From: Neobacillus sp. CF12 | GTDB taxonomy: Bacteria; Bacillota; Bacilli; Bacillales; Cytobacillaceae | Assembly (NCBI RefSeq): GCF_030348765.1 | Contig: NZ_JAUCEU010000007.1 | Coordinates: 2,928,001-2,992,000, forward strand | DNA: 64,000 nt | Direction of reading: 5' to 3' | Part shown: positions 8,013-16,759 of the stretch, one piece after another | Layout of the letters: each line of letters opens with the position of its first letter | Numbering within the stretch: position 1 is the stretch's first letter | Translations under genes and position numbers: made by a program | Notes under the pieces: model-generated | Told to the model about the DNA's origin: nothing | The model's database searches: none | Seen by the model: the letters and a program-made list of their open reading frames with translations, nothing else

Positions 8013-8333
8013 GTGAAGAAAACCCAATGGTTAATCACTGGAGTTCTTACTACTCTTATGGCTGGAACCACCCTATCAGGTTGTTCTCAGGCACAGGACT
8101 TACCCCCTGAACCGGATGACACAAACTGTTCAGATTGGGAATGGGATGATGAGGAGGGAGTATGGCAATGTGATGATACTCGATCAAGTTACTATGGTCA
8201 TTTCTTTTATGGGGGGATGTTTTTCCGCAGCAAATCAGCTTTGATGAATTCTTCTGCTTATAAGTCGTATAAATCTTCCTCCAGTTTTAAAGGTGGATTC
8301 GGAAGCGGGTCAAAAGGTGGATTTGGTGGTTAA
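8013..8333 (+). CDS. Small lipoprotein with acidic middle and Gly-rich C-terminus
   Basis: 106 residues from a GTG at 8013, eight bases after GGAG. The signal peptide ends in the lipobox LSGC (Cys about residue 24), so the protein should be lipid-anchored outside the membrane. A Asp/Glu/Trp-rich segment (SDWEWDDEEGVWQCDD) follows, then a Ser/Gly tail ending GGFGSGSKGGFGG. The next gene, an ATP-grasp peptide-ligase-like enzyme, starts five bases after the stop. Similar gene sets (small secreted protein with a Gly-rich end, glutathionylspermidine synthase-like ligase, DUF350 membrane protein, ion channel) are known, E. coli yjf genes among them. The Gly tail may be what the ligase acts on, but that is inference. 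Confidence 0.75.
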   Translation: MKKTQWLITGVLTTLMAGTTLSGCSQAQDLPPEPDDTNCSDWEWDDEEGVWQCDDTRSSYYGHFFYGGMFFRSKSALMNSSAYKSYKSSSSFKGGFGSGSKGGFGG

Positions 8334-8337
8334 TAAT

Positions 8338-9573
8338 ATGTCTTCATATGCAATGAAACGGAACCATTTTTACGCTAAATACCCAGAATTTTGGTCGGAC
8401 TTATATGGAAGTGAATATAGCCTTTACCATGTATTTACTATTACAGAACAAACACATAACCTTATAAAGGACGCCACGGAACGAATGGGTCAGGTTTTTT
8501 ATAAAACGGCCGGCCTCCTGCGCAGTCTTCAAGATGAACAACTTCTTGAACTTGGTTTTCCTGTAGCAAGTCTTCCATTTCTCAGAATGAAAACCCTTTT
8601 TCCTGAATCGGTAATTTCTCGATTTGATTTTGCCTTGACGGATAATGGAATAAAAATGCTTGAGTTTAATTCTGACACTCCTACTTTTATCGTCGAATGT
8701 TTCCAAATGAACGGAGAAATTTGTTCGGAATTTGGCTATCGGAATCCCAACGCAAATCAAGAGCGTCTTCTCGCTTCTGGTATCACAAAGGCTGTCCTTG
8801 AATCTATAAAGCAGCAAGATTCTCCTAATGTGGTTTTCACTGCCCATAGTGACCATGTGGAGGATTGGAATACCACGGGTTATTTAAGTCAGTTATGTAA
8901 AGTTAAAAATCAAGTAATTCCAATGTCTGAGCTTCGGATTACGGATTCAGCACTATTAGATGCTAACGGAGTGCCAATTGATGTTTTGTACAGACAAACC
9001 TATCCTCTTGAACACCTGCTTGAGGACAGGGATTCATATACAGGAGACCTCGTAGGAATCGAATTATTACAGCTAGCGAAGCAAGGAAAAATTTCACTTG
9101 TAAATCCTATTTCAGCATTCCTGCTTCAACCCAAATCCATTCAATGTCTGATATGGGGCTTAGCGGAAAAAGAGATGTTTTATACAAAGGAAGAACAAGA
9201 ATGGATCAAAACATATATGCTGCCTACTTATCTTGAAGCAGATTCATTTGCAGGTAACCAAGCCTATGTTCAGAAACCATCTTTCGGCAGGGAAGGAGAT
9301 ACCATTACTATATGGGATCATCACATCAATATAGATGTCAAAAATTCCTTCCAAACCTACAAAAATGAACTGCCGGTCTATCAATCATATATACCGCTTC
9401 CTGTTGTTTCACTCGAAACAGAAAAGGGAATAGAGGAACTATCTATGGTATTTGGTTCCTTCCTTATTGCTGGGAAACCAAGCAGCATTGGGATTCGAGC
9501 GGGCGGAAAAATCACCGGAAATGAGTCATATTTCTTACCAGTTGGACTAAAAAAGGAGGGCTTTACTTGTTAG
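8338..9573 (+). CDS. Glutathionylspermidine synthase-like ATP-grasp ligase
   Basis: 411 residues, only the ATP-grasp synthetase part; the amidase domain of the E. coli bifunctional enzyme is absent. Diagnostic segments are LTDNGIKMLEFNSDTPTFIVE in the first half and YVQKPSFGREGDTI near residue 310, which carry ATP/Mg-binding residues of this family. It should form an amide bond using ATP, with unknown substrates. The ATG at 8338 follows the lipoprotein stop by a few bases and is preceded by GGTGG; reading frames opening further upstream would overlap the lipoprotein gene. It overlaps the DUF350 gene by seven bases, so the three genes form a tight operon. Confidence 0.82.
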   Translation: MSSYAMKRNHFYAKYPEFWSDLYGSEYSLYHVFTITEQTHNLIKDATERMGQVFYKTAGLLRSLQDEQLLELGFPVASLPFLRMKTLFPESVISRFDFALTDNGIKMLEFNSDTPTFIVECFQMNGEICSEFGYRNPNANQERLLASGITKAVLESIKQQDSPNVVFTAHSDHVEDWNTTGYLSQLCKVKNQVIPMSELRITDSALLDANGVPIDVLYRQTYPLEHLLEDRDSYTGDLVGIELLQLAKQGKISLVNPISAFLLQPKSIQCLIWGLAEKEMFYTKEEQEWIKTYMLPTYLEADSFAGNQAYVQKPSFGREGDTITIWDHHINIDVKNSFQTYKNELPVYQSYIPLPVVSLETEKGIEELSMVFGSFLIAGKPSSIGIRAGGKITGNESYFLPVGLKKEGFTC

Positions 9574-9956
9574 ACTTTTTATTGTACTTAGCTGTTTCAT
9601 TAGCTTTGTTACTCGTTGGACTCTTTTTAATGGAGATTACCACAAAGGTTAAGGAATTCGCCTTAATGGCGAAAGGAAATAAAGCAGCAAGTTATGTACT
9701 TGGCGGAAGACTTCTCGGTCTGGCAATTGTTTTATATTCTGCACTTGCTAACTCTATCTCTCTTTTAGATATGGTAATCTGGGGAGCAGTGGGAATTGCA
9801 GCTCAGATCATCGTGTTTTATCTTACTGAATGGCTCACACCTCGTCGTTTTAACGTATCCCAGAGCATTGAAGAAGATAACACCGCAGTTGGTCTTTTTC
9901 TACTATTGCTTTCTGTATCTATTGGGATTGTTATTGCAGGTTGTCTCACCTACTGA
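9567..9956 (+). CDS. DUF350 family membrane protein
   Basis: 129 residues with four hydrophobic helices in two similar halves, the usual DUF350 layout (YjfL-like). TTG start at 9567, six bases after AGGAGGG, overlapping the end of the ligase gene. Members of this family are usually encoded next to glutathionylspermidine synthase-like ligases and a potassium channel, exactly as here; the biochemical role is unknown. A bidirectional terminator separates it from the convergent channel gene. Confidence 0.83.
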   Translation: MLDFLLYLAVSLALLLVGLFLMEITTKVKEFALMAKGNKAASYVLGGRLLGLAIVLYSALANSISLLDMVIWGAVGIAAQIIVFYLTEWLTPRRFNVSQSIEEDNTAVGLFLLLLSVSIGIVIAGCLTY

Positions 9957-9986
9957 AAAAACGCATCGAGACGATGCGTTTTTTTA
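9956..9986. terminator. Bidirectional terminator between the DUF350 and potassium channel genes
   Basis: Stem acgcatcg (9961-9968) / cgatgcgt (9972-9979) with A-runs on the left and T-runs on the right, serving both convergent genes. It reaches into the stop of the channel gene. Confidence 0.88.
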
Positions 9987-11012
9987 TAGTTTTTGATATG
10001 TATATTTATCGCATATTACAAATAATCTAGCATCCTTTGGGATCGGTTCATTCCATTTCTTGAGTATGTTTAAATCGTTCCGATCTGCAATTAATTGAGC
10101 TCCTTTTTCCTTTAGTTGTTCATATGCTACACCATACGTTTTCCACTGCGGTCTAACACTGACCTCCCAAAGATCACTCCCCCCATCTCCATCCTGCCTG
10201 CTTAACAGCTGGGTAAAGAGGTGACTTGCTCCTTTCATCTGTGCAGATTTCGCCATTAGGTTGGAAACAGATCCATTGGATAGTATGAACTCATCAATTT
10301 TAACATGCTTAAAATTATCCACATGCTTTTCGTTTACAATTTCTGCGATCGTATAAATATTTTTTTCCGTTCCATCATCATAGCGTTCTATCGAGGATGC
10401 AACTAGCAGTGTCTTTCCATCTACTAAATCAGGATTCTCAATCCCTTCTGCAGCAAACAGCAATACCGCTTGGGAATTTTCAATTTTTGCCATTCCCAAA
10501 GTATCAACATCTGTCGGGCTGCCCTGAATATAGTGAAAACGTTCATGTTCAAAAGGTGACTTTTCAAACTCATCAATCAACACGATATCTGTTTTTTCAT
10601 CACATAGTAATAGTTCCTTAACAGTGGATTTGCTTTTAGCAGTCCAGCCGATAATAACAAAATGATTTTCACCTTTATAAGACAATTTCCCCTCCTCCTT
10701 TCGTTTTTTGTATTGTGTAACACCATCTACTATAACCCCAATAACCGTTCCAAATAGTCCTATACCCAATGTATAGACAATAACCATAGCCCAGGTTCTT
10801 CCTGCTTCCGTTGTAGGATATACATCTCCATAGCCTACTGTAGTCATCGTTGTAAGAATCCACCATATTGCATGCAAACTACTCTCAAACGTTTCTGGTT
10901 CTAAAAATCTAATTATTTCTGCATTTACGATAATAAAGAATAAAGTAAACAAAATCACGGTTCGATATCGATATCTCGAGGCGGTTAGGAACAGTTTACG
11001 AAAGAAAAGCAT
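9984..11012 (-). CDS. Potassium channel protein with TrkA-N domain (YugO-like)
   Basis: 342 residues. A short N-terminal cytoplasmic part, one helix, a pore loop with the selectivity filter TTVGYGDVYP at about 57-66, and a second helix are followed by a cytosolic RCK/TrkA-N nucleotide-binding domain (HFVIIGWTAKSKSTVKELL). This is the architecture of two-helix prokaryotic potassium channels such as YugO. It converges with the lipoprotein/ligase/DUF350 operon, a pairing also seen elsewhere, so the channel may be part of the same stress-related system. Its leader region at 11013-11340 contains an unexplained structured segment. Confidence 0.87.
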   Translation of the reverse strand: MLFFRKLFLTASRYRYRTVILFTLFFIIVNAEIIRFLEPETFESSLHAIWWILTTMTTVGYGDVYPTTEAGRTWAMVIVYTLGIGLFGTVIGVIVDGVTQYKKRKEEGKLSYKGENHFVIIGWTAKSKSTVKELLLCDEKTDIVLIDEFEKSPFEHERFHYIQGSPTDVDTLGMAKIENSQAVLLFAAEGIENPDLVDGKTLLVASSIERYDDGTEKNIYTIAEIVNEKHVDNFKHVKIDEFILSNGSVSNLMAKSAQMKGASHLFTQLLSRQDGDGGSDLWEVSVRPQWKTYGVAYEQLKEKGAQLIADRNDLNILKKWNEPIPKDARLFVICDKYTYQKL

Positions 11013-11219
11013 GATTAACCTCCTTTGCTTCTTATTATAATTTCTACTAACGGTCCCTATTTCCTTTTTTTGATAGAAGGCATTTTTTATAATCTTTGCT
11101 TGACTTATTTAAATATAGGGTGTAATATTATTAATTGTGCTTTAGATTTAATGTAACTTGTATAAGATAGATTACGCAATGTAAGAATTTTTTTCTGGCA
11201 TTCTGCTTATGTTTTAAAA

Positions 11220-11345
11220 GTAAAACTTATTCACGCTGGATCGGCTTCGGAGCCGTAAGGATGTAAGAGAGGTAGGGCTTACGTCGTTTAGGTATAAAAC
11301 CATCAGGTGGAAGAGTAACCGCGGCAAATTGGTCTTTTAATACCA
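11220..11345. other. Structured, GC-richer segment in a 474-base gap; possible non-coding RNA or leader
   Basis: The gap 11013-11486 holds no gene. Inside it, cggct/agccg form a five-pair stem with a tetraloop (about 11241-11256), cgtaag/cttacg pair across 11254-11283, and two blocks follow with short pairing options and a ccgcgg palindrome near 11320. None of the riboswitch consensus sequences I know (c-di-AMP, S-box, TPP, lysine, glycine, cobalamin, M-box) fits either strand. It lies 230-330 bases upstream of the potassium channel start. The rest of the gap is AT-rich and featureless apart from the terminator at its end. Confidence 0.35.
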
Positions 11346-11429
11346 TTTATTATATATAAATACTTACCTTGCGATTGCAGATATTTAAAATCAACCAATC
11401 ACAAGTTACAATAGTGATCCCTTTTGGAT

Positions 11430-11469
11430 CAAAGCAAAAGAAGGCAGAGGATAATCATCCTCTGCCTTC
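11430..11469 (-). terminator. Terminator of the germination operon
   Basis: Perfect 13-bp stem (11440-11452 / 11457-11469) with a 4-nt loop and a U-rich tail on the minus strand, 18 bases after the gerC-type stop. Confidence 0.88.
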
Positions 11470-11486
11470 GTCCAATTTTGAAGGTA

Positions 11487-12605
11487 TCATTGTTCAACAG
11501 CCCCATTTGAATTTATATCGACTTTTACAGAAACATTAATAGTAGATTCAGCCAATGCTTTCCCCCAATTATTTTTCACCTTTTTATAGTGGGTATACTG
11601 GTACGCACGGGCGTAAAGGCCAAGACCAATAGGATCAATTTTCTTTTTTTGAATTTTCTTCAAGAGGTCCTCGATTTGTTTTTTTAACTCTCTTTCAACC
11701 TCTTTCTGTAACTGTTCTTTATTTAGCTTTTCATCCGGAAATAAACGTTCTACAATATTGATAGTCATTTTAACCTTAATATCAAACTGAAATTTATTAT
11801 GCTTATATTCAGATTTTATCTTTGTTTTTACTCGGCTGGCCGCAAAACTCATCACATTTGTATGAAAGATATTTTTCTCATCTACTTTTTGAAGAACTGG
11901 AATCGTCAGGGTGATTTCACGCCTCTTTTTATTCTGTAACATCAGGAGTAAAGTAGATTCAGGTACATTAAGAAATTGAGCATATTTTCCTTTATGATCA
12001 AGAAGAGATATTCCTGTCAGCTCGATATTTTTCCCTACTTTCACTTCCGAAATAAAAGGGGTCATTGCCTTCTCGTATATCTCCCTGTGGAGTTCTTGCA
12101 GAGTACCTTTTACTGCTCTCGTTCGATCATAATTCTTATCAATCAGGGCTTTTAGATGTAAGGATAATTGTGGTTTCTCAGTTGGATGATGAAAGATTAC
12201 TTCTGAAACAGGACCATCAACCGTTACTACTCTTGTACTCATGGAAAACGTAGGATTTCGATATACAGTATCCAATATCGGAAACCAATTTTCATGTTGC
12301 AGGACACGTTTTCCCACTAATAATACTTGAATTTTCCCAGCCGTCACTTCTCCAGTTGTTAGAGCGTCAAAAAGTCTTCTTGAATCTCGTATTGTTTTTG
12401 CCTTTACTTCATATGATTCAACCCCTTTCTTCGATCCCTCACTAAAAACTGGATTTATTTCATAAAAGACAAGGTTATTTTCTTTATCTAGATCAATACC
12501 GATGATAAAGGCAAGGGTTAAATCCTCTAAAGGGGCTTTCTTTCCACAGCTAGAAAGGAAGACGATAAGGAAAATCAAAAGAATCGCGTAATACCAACGT
12601 TTCAT
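11487..12605 (-). CDS. Ger(x)C family spore germination lipoprotein
   Basis: 372 residues. The signal sequence ends in LSSC (Cys about residue 20), the lipobox of GerAC-type proteins, and is followed by DLTLAFIIGIDLD, a family hallmark near the mature N-terminus. C subunits of GerA-type receptors sit on the outer face of the spore inner membrane and are needed for response to germinants. The gene is third in the operon; its start overlaps the stop of the B-subunit gene by four bases. Confidence 0.88.
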   Translation of the reverse strand: MKRWYYAILLIFLIVFLSSCGKKAPLEDLTLAFIIGIDLDKENNLVFYEINPVFSEGSKKGVESYEVKAKTIRDSRRLFDALTTGEVTAGKIQVLLVGKRVLQHENWFPILDTVYRNPTFSMSTRVVTVDGPVSEVIFHHPTEKPQLSLHLKALIDKNYDRTRAVKGTLQELHREIYEKAMTPFISEVKVGKNIELTGISLLDHKGKYAQFLNVPESTLLLMLQNKKRREITLTIPVLQKVDEKNIFHTNVMSFAASRVKTKIKSEYKHNKFQFDIKVKMTINIVERLFPDEKLNKEQLQKEVERELKKQIEDLLKKIQKKKIDPIGLGLYARAYQYTHYKKVKNNWGKALAESTINVSVKVDINSNGAVEQ

Positions 12606-13702
12606 TTAAGAGCCCCCCTTTTTATTCGAGAATAAATCCAGAGATATCCCCATAAACATAGTGGAAAAGCATACCCAATTATTAAACTAATAGGTTCGAC
12701 CCCTTTTTGAAGCTGTGTATTTCTTCCAAAAGATTGGGGTATAAAAAAAACATAGACTAGGTTAAGAAGTAATAACCATACTACATATTTACTGTGATCT
12801 TGTTTACCAAATAATTGAGTCGCAGAAAATACAGTCGCAAAAAAGAGAGGCAGGACCGTTGTAGATATCACAAATATATATATAGATAAAAAGACAATTT
12901 CTAACCGTTCTAAAAATCTAAATTCAACTATTTTTAACAGATTAATGGTTGGTTCCTTATATTGGGTAATTTCGTCTGGACTGTAAAATGCAAACGCAAC
13001 GATCGTTACAATGATATATACGGCCAGCGTAAGTGTATTGGCAATGACGATTCCGATGGACGCTTTTTGTTTCTTTTGTAAAAAAGGATAAAGGAAGAAA
13101 GCAATTTCAAATCCCAAAAAGGAGAAAATTGTTGTTTTTGCTGCTATAAGGATTGGTTTCCATCCCTCCTTAATAATTGGAAGAAGATGAAGCCAGTGTG
13201 CTTCTTTTAAAGGAGTGAAATAAAAGAAGAGCATCCATGTCGTCATAAAGAACACCAATTCAGCATACCTGCCTAATATCGTAATATTATTTCGAACAAT
13301 CATGTAGCTGGGAATGGATAGGAGAAACAACAAGATAAACAATTCTGTTTGTGACAAAACCCAAAATTGGATAAAAAGACCTTCTCTAATAAAAACGATT
13401 GAGCCTAAAAAAGCGAAATACAAAGCAAAAATAAAAGCAGTGATTTTCCCAATCCATTTCCCAAAAAAATGAGTCACAAGATCAATGATCGTTCCATTAG
13501 GGTAATTCTTCATCACCTGAATAATGATTAAACTAGCTAGTGTAGAAAATAACCAGCCAATTATGAGGGCAATCCACCCATCTGTCCCTGCCTTTTCAGC
13601 TAATTCACGCGGCAGGGTTAACAGGCCGACCCCAAGTTGGACACCATGAATTAAAAATATATATTGCATCAATGTAATTTGATTTTGTGTATATTTCATC
13701 AA
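12602..13702 (-). CDS. GerAB-type spore germination permease subunit
   Basis: 366 residues, about ten membrane helices, with the N-terminal QITLMQYIFLIHGVQLGVGLLTLPRE pattern split across the first helix that marks the GerAB/APC family (germinant-binding B subunit). It overlaps both neighbours by four bases (ATGA type), so the three subunits are made together. The germinant cannot be predicted; B subunits of known receptors bind amino acids or sugars. Confidence 0.9.
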   Translation of the reverse strand: MMKYTQNQITLMQYIFLIHGVQLGVGLLTLPRELAEKAGTDGWIALIIGWLFSTLASLIIIQVMKNYPNGTIIDLVTHFFGKWIGKITAFIFALYFAFLGSIVFIREGLFIQFWVLSQTELFILLFLLSIPSYMIVRNNITILGRYAELVFFMTTWMLFFYFTPLKEAHWLHLLPIIKEGWKPILIAAKTTIFSFLGFEIAFFLYPFLQKKQKASIGIVIANTLTLAVYIIVTIVAFAFYSPDEITQYKEPTINLLKIVEFRFLERLEIVFLSIYIFVISTTVLPLFFATVFSATQLFGKQDHSKYVVWLLLLNLVYVFFIPQSFGRNTQLQKGVEPISLIIGYAFPLCLWGYLWIYSRIKRGALK

Positions 13703-15243
13703 TGTTCGTCACCCTCTGAACGCTTAAACTTAGCCTTTTGCCACTGTATGGCTCTAGTACTTTCAGGGCGCTTTACAATAGACCACTCTGGGAACCGAAT
13801 AAATAGATCCTTCCAATCCGGGAACCTTAATGGAGCTATTGGACTGCCATAAGGTGTACCTAATGATTTGAGAGAAATAAAATGGGCAATTAATGTCATT
13901 AATCCAACTGCGATTCCAATGAATCCGAATAACGATGCCGAAATCATCATCGGAAATCGAAGCATCCGAATGGCAGCACCCATATCATAATTCGGAATAA
14001 TAAAAGAAGCGATTGCTGTCAAAGCTACGACAATCACCATTATATTACTTACAATCCCTGCCTCTACAGCTGCTTGACCAATGACAATACCACCGACGAT
14101 TCCAACTGTTTGACCAATTTTAGCTGGAAGACGTATACCCGCTTCCCGCAACATTTCTAAAGTGATCTCCATAACGATGGCTTCAATAAAAGGTGGAAAT
14201 GGAACTCGTTCTCGGGACGCACCAATGGATAAAAGCAGCTTTAAAGGGATGATTTCAAAGTGAAAAGCAATGACGGCTATATAAGTTGCCGGTAGAAATA
14301 TGGCAACAATAAAGCCAAAATATCTCATGAGGCGAATAAAAGATGCCACTAGCCACCGTGACCCATAATCATCCATACTCTTGAAAAAAGTTTCAAAGGT
14401 TGCTGGACCAATTAAGACATTGGGAGATCGATCCACTACAGTCACAATCCTCCCCTGTAATATTTCAGCAGCCGCAAAATCAGGACGTTCTGTTAAAAAT
14501 AATTGTGGAAACGGAGAATAGGGGTTGTCCTCAATATATTCTGCTAAGGAGGCTGCATTTAAAATACTGTCCACATCTATTTTGTTTAATCGGTCTACAA
14601 GCTCTTTTAATGCCTCTGGATTTGCAACATCGGCTAAATACATAATCGTAAGCTTCAAATTCCCTCTTGCACCAACAGTTATTTCCTTCATTTTCAACTC
14701 ACGGTTCGGAATATGGCGGCGAATTAAAGCAATATTATTGCTCCCGGTTTCTGTGAAACCGAGATGTTCTCCTCTTAAAGAAGACTCAATGGAAGTATCC
14801 TCAACTGCTCTTTGTGGCCATCCCTGTGTATCAAAGATGAAAGCATTATTCCGCTTATCAATAAATAAGACACTATTTCCTTGTAGAATCGCACTTTCAA
14901 TTTCCTGCCACGTATTTTTTTCTTTTACATCTCCCACCGATACCTGTACCTTAAAGTTTTTCTCCTCTTTATCTGCTTCAAATAAAAGTGGGCTTAGGAT
15001 ATGATTATTAATCGTCTTTGTATCTGTAAGCCCGCTTAAATAAACCAAAGCCGCTGGGCTGTTTGTTTGTTTTATGACAAAGTTCTTCAAAACCAAATCT
15101 GGTGTCTCGCAAAAAATGATCTGTATTTCTGCAACATTCTCTACCAACAGTGAACTTATGAATTTTTTTGAGATGTCATTTTTCTCTATTTGGAATGTAC
15201 TTTGTTGCTTCTTTTTATCATGATATTTTTGAAAAAAGGGCAT
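13699..15243 (-). CDS. GerAA-type spore germination receptor subunit
   Basis: 514 residues: a large N-terminal soluble half with the family segments EGNSVLFIDKR-like (QGNSVLFIDKRN) and TETGSNNIALIRRHIPNRELKMK, then about five membrane helices beginning near residue 290 with IEAIVMEITLEMLREAGIRLP, the hallmark of GerA proteins. First gene of the operon. A sigma-G-like promoter lies about 35-60 bases upstream, which fits forespore expression. The full A-B-C set is intact. Confidence 0.92.
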   Translation of the reverse strand: MPFFQKYHDKKKQQSTFQIEKNDISKKFISSLLVENVAEIQIIFCETPDLVLKNFVIKQTNSPAALVYLSGLTDTKTINNHILSPLLFEADKEEKNFKVQVSVGDVKEKNTWQEIESAILQGNSVLFIDKRNNAFIFDTQGWPQRAVEDTSIESSLRGEHLGFTETGSNNIALIRRHIPNRELKMKEITVGARGNLKLTIMYLADVANPEALKELVDRLNKIDVDSILNAASLAEYIEDNPYSPFPQLFLTERPDFAAAEILQGRIVTVVDRSPNVLIGPATFETFFKSMDDYGSRWLVASFIRLMRYFGFIVAIFLPATYIAVIAFHFEIIPLKLLLSIGASRERVPFPPFIEAIVMEITLEMLREAGIRLPAKIGQTVGIVGGIVIGQAAVEAGIVSNIMVIVVALTAIASFIIPNYDMGAAIRMLRFPMMISASLFGFIGIAVGLMTLIAHFISLKSLGTPYGSPIAPLRFPDWKDLFIRFPEWSIVKRPESTRAIQWQKAKFKRSEGDEH

Positions 15244-15274
15244 AGAGAAATACCACCTCTTATGTAAGATAGGT

Positions 15275-15304
15275 TAGTTTGTATCTTTATTTTAAGGGAT
15301 ATTC
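15275..15304 (-). promoter_or_regulatory. Sigma-G-like promoter of the germination operon
   Basis: Minus strand: GAATAT (15299-15304) as -35, 17-base spacer, CAAACTA (15275-15281) as -10. The sigma-G consensus from B. subtilis is about GNATA(A/T) and CATNNTA; one mismatch in the -10. Position upstream of a gerA-type operon supports the call. Confidence 0.55.
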
Positions 15305-15370
15305 AATATAATCCATTTTTTTCTAGGCGTTAAAAAAAATACCAAATTAGAATTCACCTATATTGAAAAG

Positions 15371-15399
15371 TAAAAGAAGGCAGAGAATAATTCTCTGCC
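15371..15399 (-). terminator. Terminator of the ThrE-type exporter pair
   Basis: Stem ggcagagaa (15379-15387) / ttctctgcc (15391-15399) with a 3-nt loop; a U-rich stretch follows on the minus strand. Its stem sequence resembles the terminator at 11430-11469. Confidence 0.8.
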
Positions 15400-15415
15400 C
15401 TCGACTAATTTAATT

Positions 15416-15865
15416 TTAGATTTTCATACCATTACTTCCTTTAATCTTCCGAACAACTTGATTAATAACTTCTGAAAAAACAAGCCCAAAAGCAATCGAA
15501 CCTGAAAGTAAGGTAACTTTTGCACCTAGTGCTACCGCTTGAAAATAATCGTCCTCGACAAAATTCCTCATCGTATCATAGGCCAGACCACCAGGTACTA
15601 AAGGAATAATTCCAGCAACGCTAAAAATAATGACTGGTGTTTTATAGAATTTAGCTAACTCCTGGCTGACGATTCCAACAAAAAGAGTGGCAGCTAGTGT
15701 GGCTAAAACTGAATCTCCTGTGTACTTTTCCGCTATATAATAGATAATCCACCCGCCCATTCCAACAAGTCCACATTTTACTAAAGTTTCCTTCGGTGCG
15801 TTAAAAATGACTCCAAATGCAGCAGTTGCAATAAAACTTGTAATTAATTGTCCAATGATATCCAC
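15416..15865 (-). CDS. Threonine/serine exporter family protein, small subunit (YjjB-like)
   Basis: 149 residues with about four to five helices; segments ATLFVGIVSQELAK and PGGLAYDTMR are typical of the ThrE C-terminal domain (DUF3815). GTG start at 15865, six bases after GGAGG. It pairs with the larger ThrE N-terminal-type protein upstream, 13 bases away, giving a split ThrE transporter such as YjjP/YjjB. The substrate is unknown; threonine, serine or small acids are reported for the family. Confidence 0.82.
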   Translation of the reverse strand: MDIIGQLITSFIATAAFGVIFNAPKETLVKCGLVGMGGWIIYYIAEKYTGDSVLATLAATLFVGIVSQELAKFYKTPVIIFSVAGIIPLVPGGLAYDTMRNFVEDDYFQAVALGAKVTLLSGSIAFGLVFSEVINQVVRKIKGSNGMKI

Positions 15866-15878
15866 CTTAAGCCTCCAC

Positions 15879-16640
15879 TCACAAAAATGATAAAACTACA
15901 GCAATTCCAGATCCAATTGCAAAGGCTGTTAAGAGTGCTTCCGCACCTTTTGATAACCCCGAAACCAAGTGTCCTGCCATTAAATCCCTTACAGCATTGG
16001 TAACTAAGAGTCCAGGAACTAAGGTCATGACAGAGCCGATGATAATCTTATCTAACTGCTGACCTAAACCCATTTTCACAAAAATCACCGATAATAACCC
16101 AATAATGAACGAGGCTAGAAACTCAGAGAAAAACTTTACGTGTATATAGCGATGAAAATATAAAAATCCGAAATAACCTATCCCTCCAGTTACCATCGCA
16201 GGGATAAAGTCAATCCACTCACCCATAAACATAATCATAAAACAACCACTTGCAATAGAGGCCGCTGCAACCTGGACCATAAATGGAAAGGTTACATTTA
16301 ATGCGTCTAACTCTTTTAAAAGTTTGTGTGCCGCTTCGAGATTGATTTCACCACTAGTTATCCTTCGTGAAATACTATTTACCATTGCTACTTTCTTCAG
16401 ATCAGTGGACCTTGTAGATATCCGAATTAACTTCGTTTTAGTAGGCTCAGCACCTTCCGCTGAAAAAATAATCCCTGTTGGTGTCACATAACTGTGGGAA
16501 TGAACAATTCCAAATGCAGCAGCCATTCTCATCATCGTATCCTCAACTCGATAGGTTTCACCGCCGCTTTGCAGCATGATTTTTCCCGCAAGTAAACAAA
16601 CTTCCATTACTTCATATGTATGTGTTTTTTCGTTTTCCAT
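15879..16640 (-). CDS. Threonine/serine exporter family protein, large subunit (YjjP-like)
   Basis: 253 residues. Starts with a soluble region containing LLAGKIMLQSGGETYRVEDTMMR, the conserved ThrE/DUF1212 motif, and ends in about five helices with VPGLLVTNAVRDLMAGHLVSG. First gene of a two-gene unit with the small subunit. Together they should form a membrane exporter with both ThrE halves present on separate chains. Confidence 0.84.
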   Translation of the reverse strand: MENEKTHTYEVMEVCLLAGKIMLQSGGETYRVEDTMMRMAAAFGIVHSHSYVTPTGIIFSAEGAEPTKTKLIRISTRSTDLKKVAMVNSISRRITSGEINLEAAHKLLKELDALNVTFPFMVQVAAASIASGCFMIMFMGEWIDFIPAMVTGGIGYFGFLYFHRYIHVKFFSEFLASFIIGLLSVIFVKMGLGQQLDKIIIGSVMTLVPGLLVTNAVRDLMAGHLVSGLSKGAEALLTAFAIGSGIAVVLSFL

Positions 16641-16711
16641 CTAACCTTCACCACAACTACTCTTTCTTTTTATGATTTCCTAAGTTTAATCAAATCACCG
16701 ACTTTTATCAA

Positions 16712-16743
16712 TAAAAAACGCCTTTCCAATGGAAAAGGCGTTA
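16712..16743 (-). terminator. Terminator of the binding-lipoprotein gene
   Basis: aacgcctttcc / ggaaaaggcgtt with one bulge and a run of six U on the minus strand. Confidence 0.85.
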
Positions 16744-16759
16744 CGCTCATCTTTATATA

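Noticed and set aside
11300..11340. T-box-like ggtgg...accgcgg block
   Set aside because: Spacing and the rest of the leader (stem I, specifier, terminator) do not fit, and the strand does not lead into a gene.
11220..11340. c-di-AMP (ydaO) riboswitch before the potassium channel
   Set aside because: None of the conserved blocks of that aptamer could be found on either strand.
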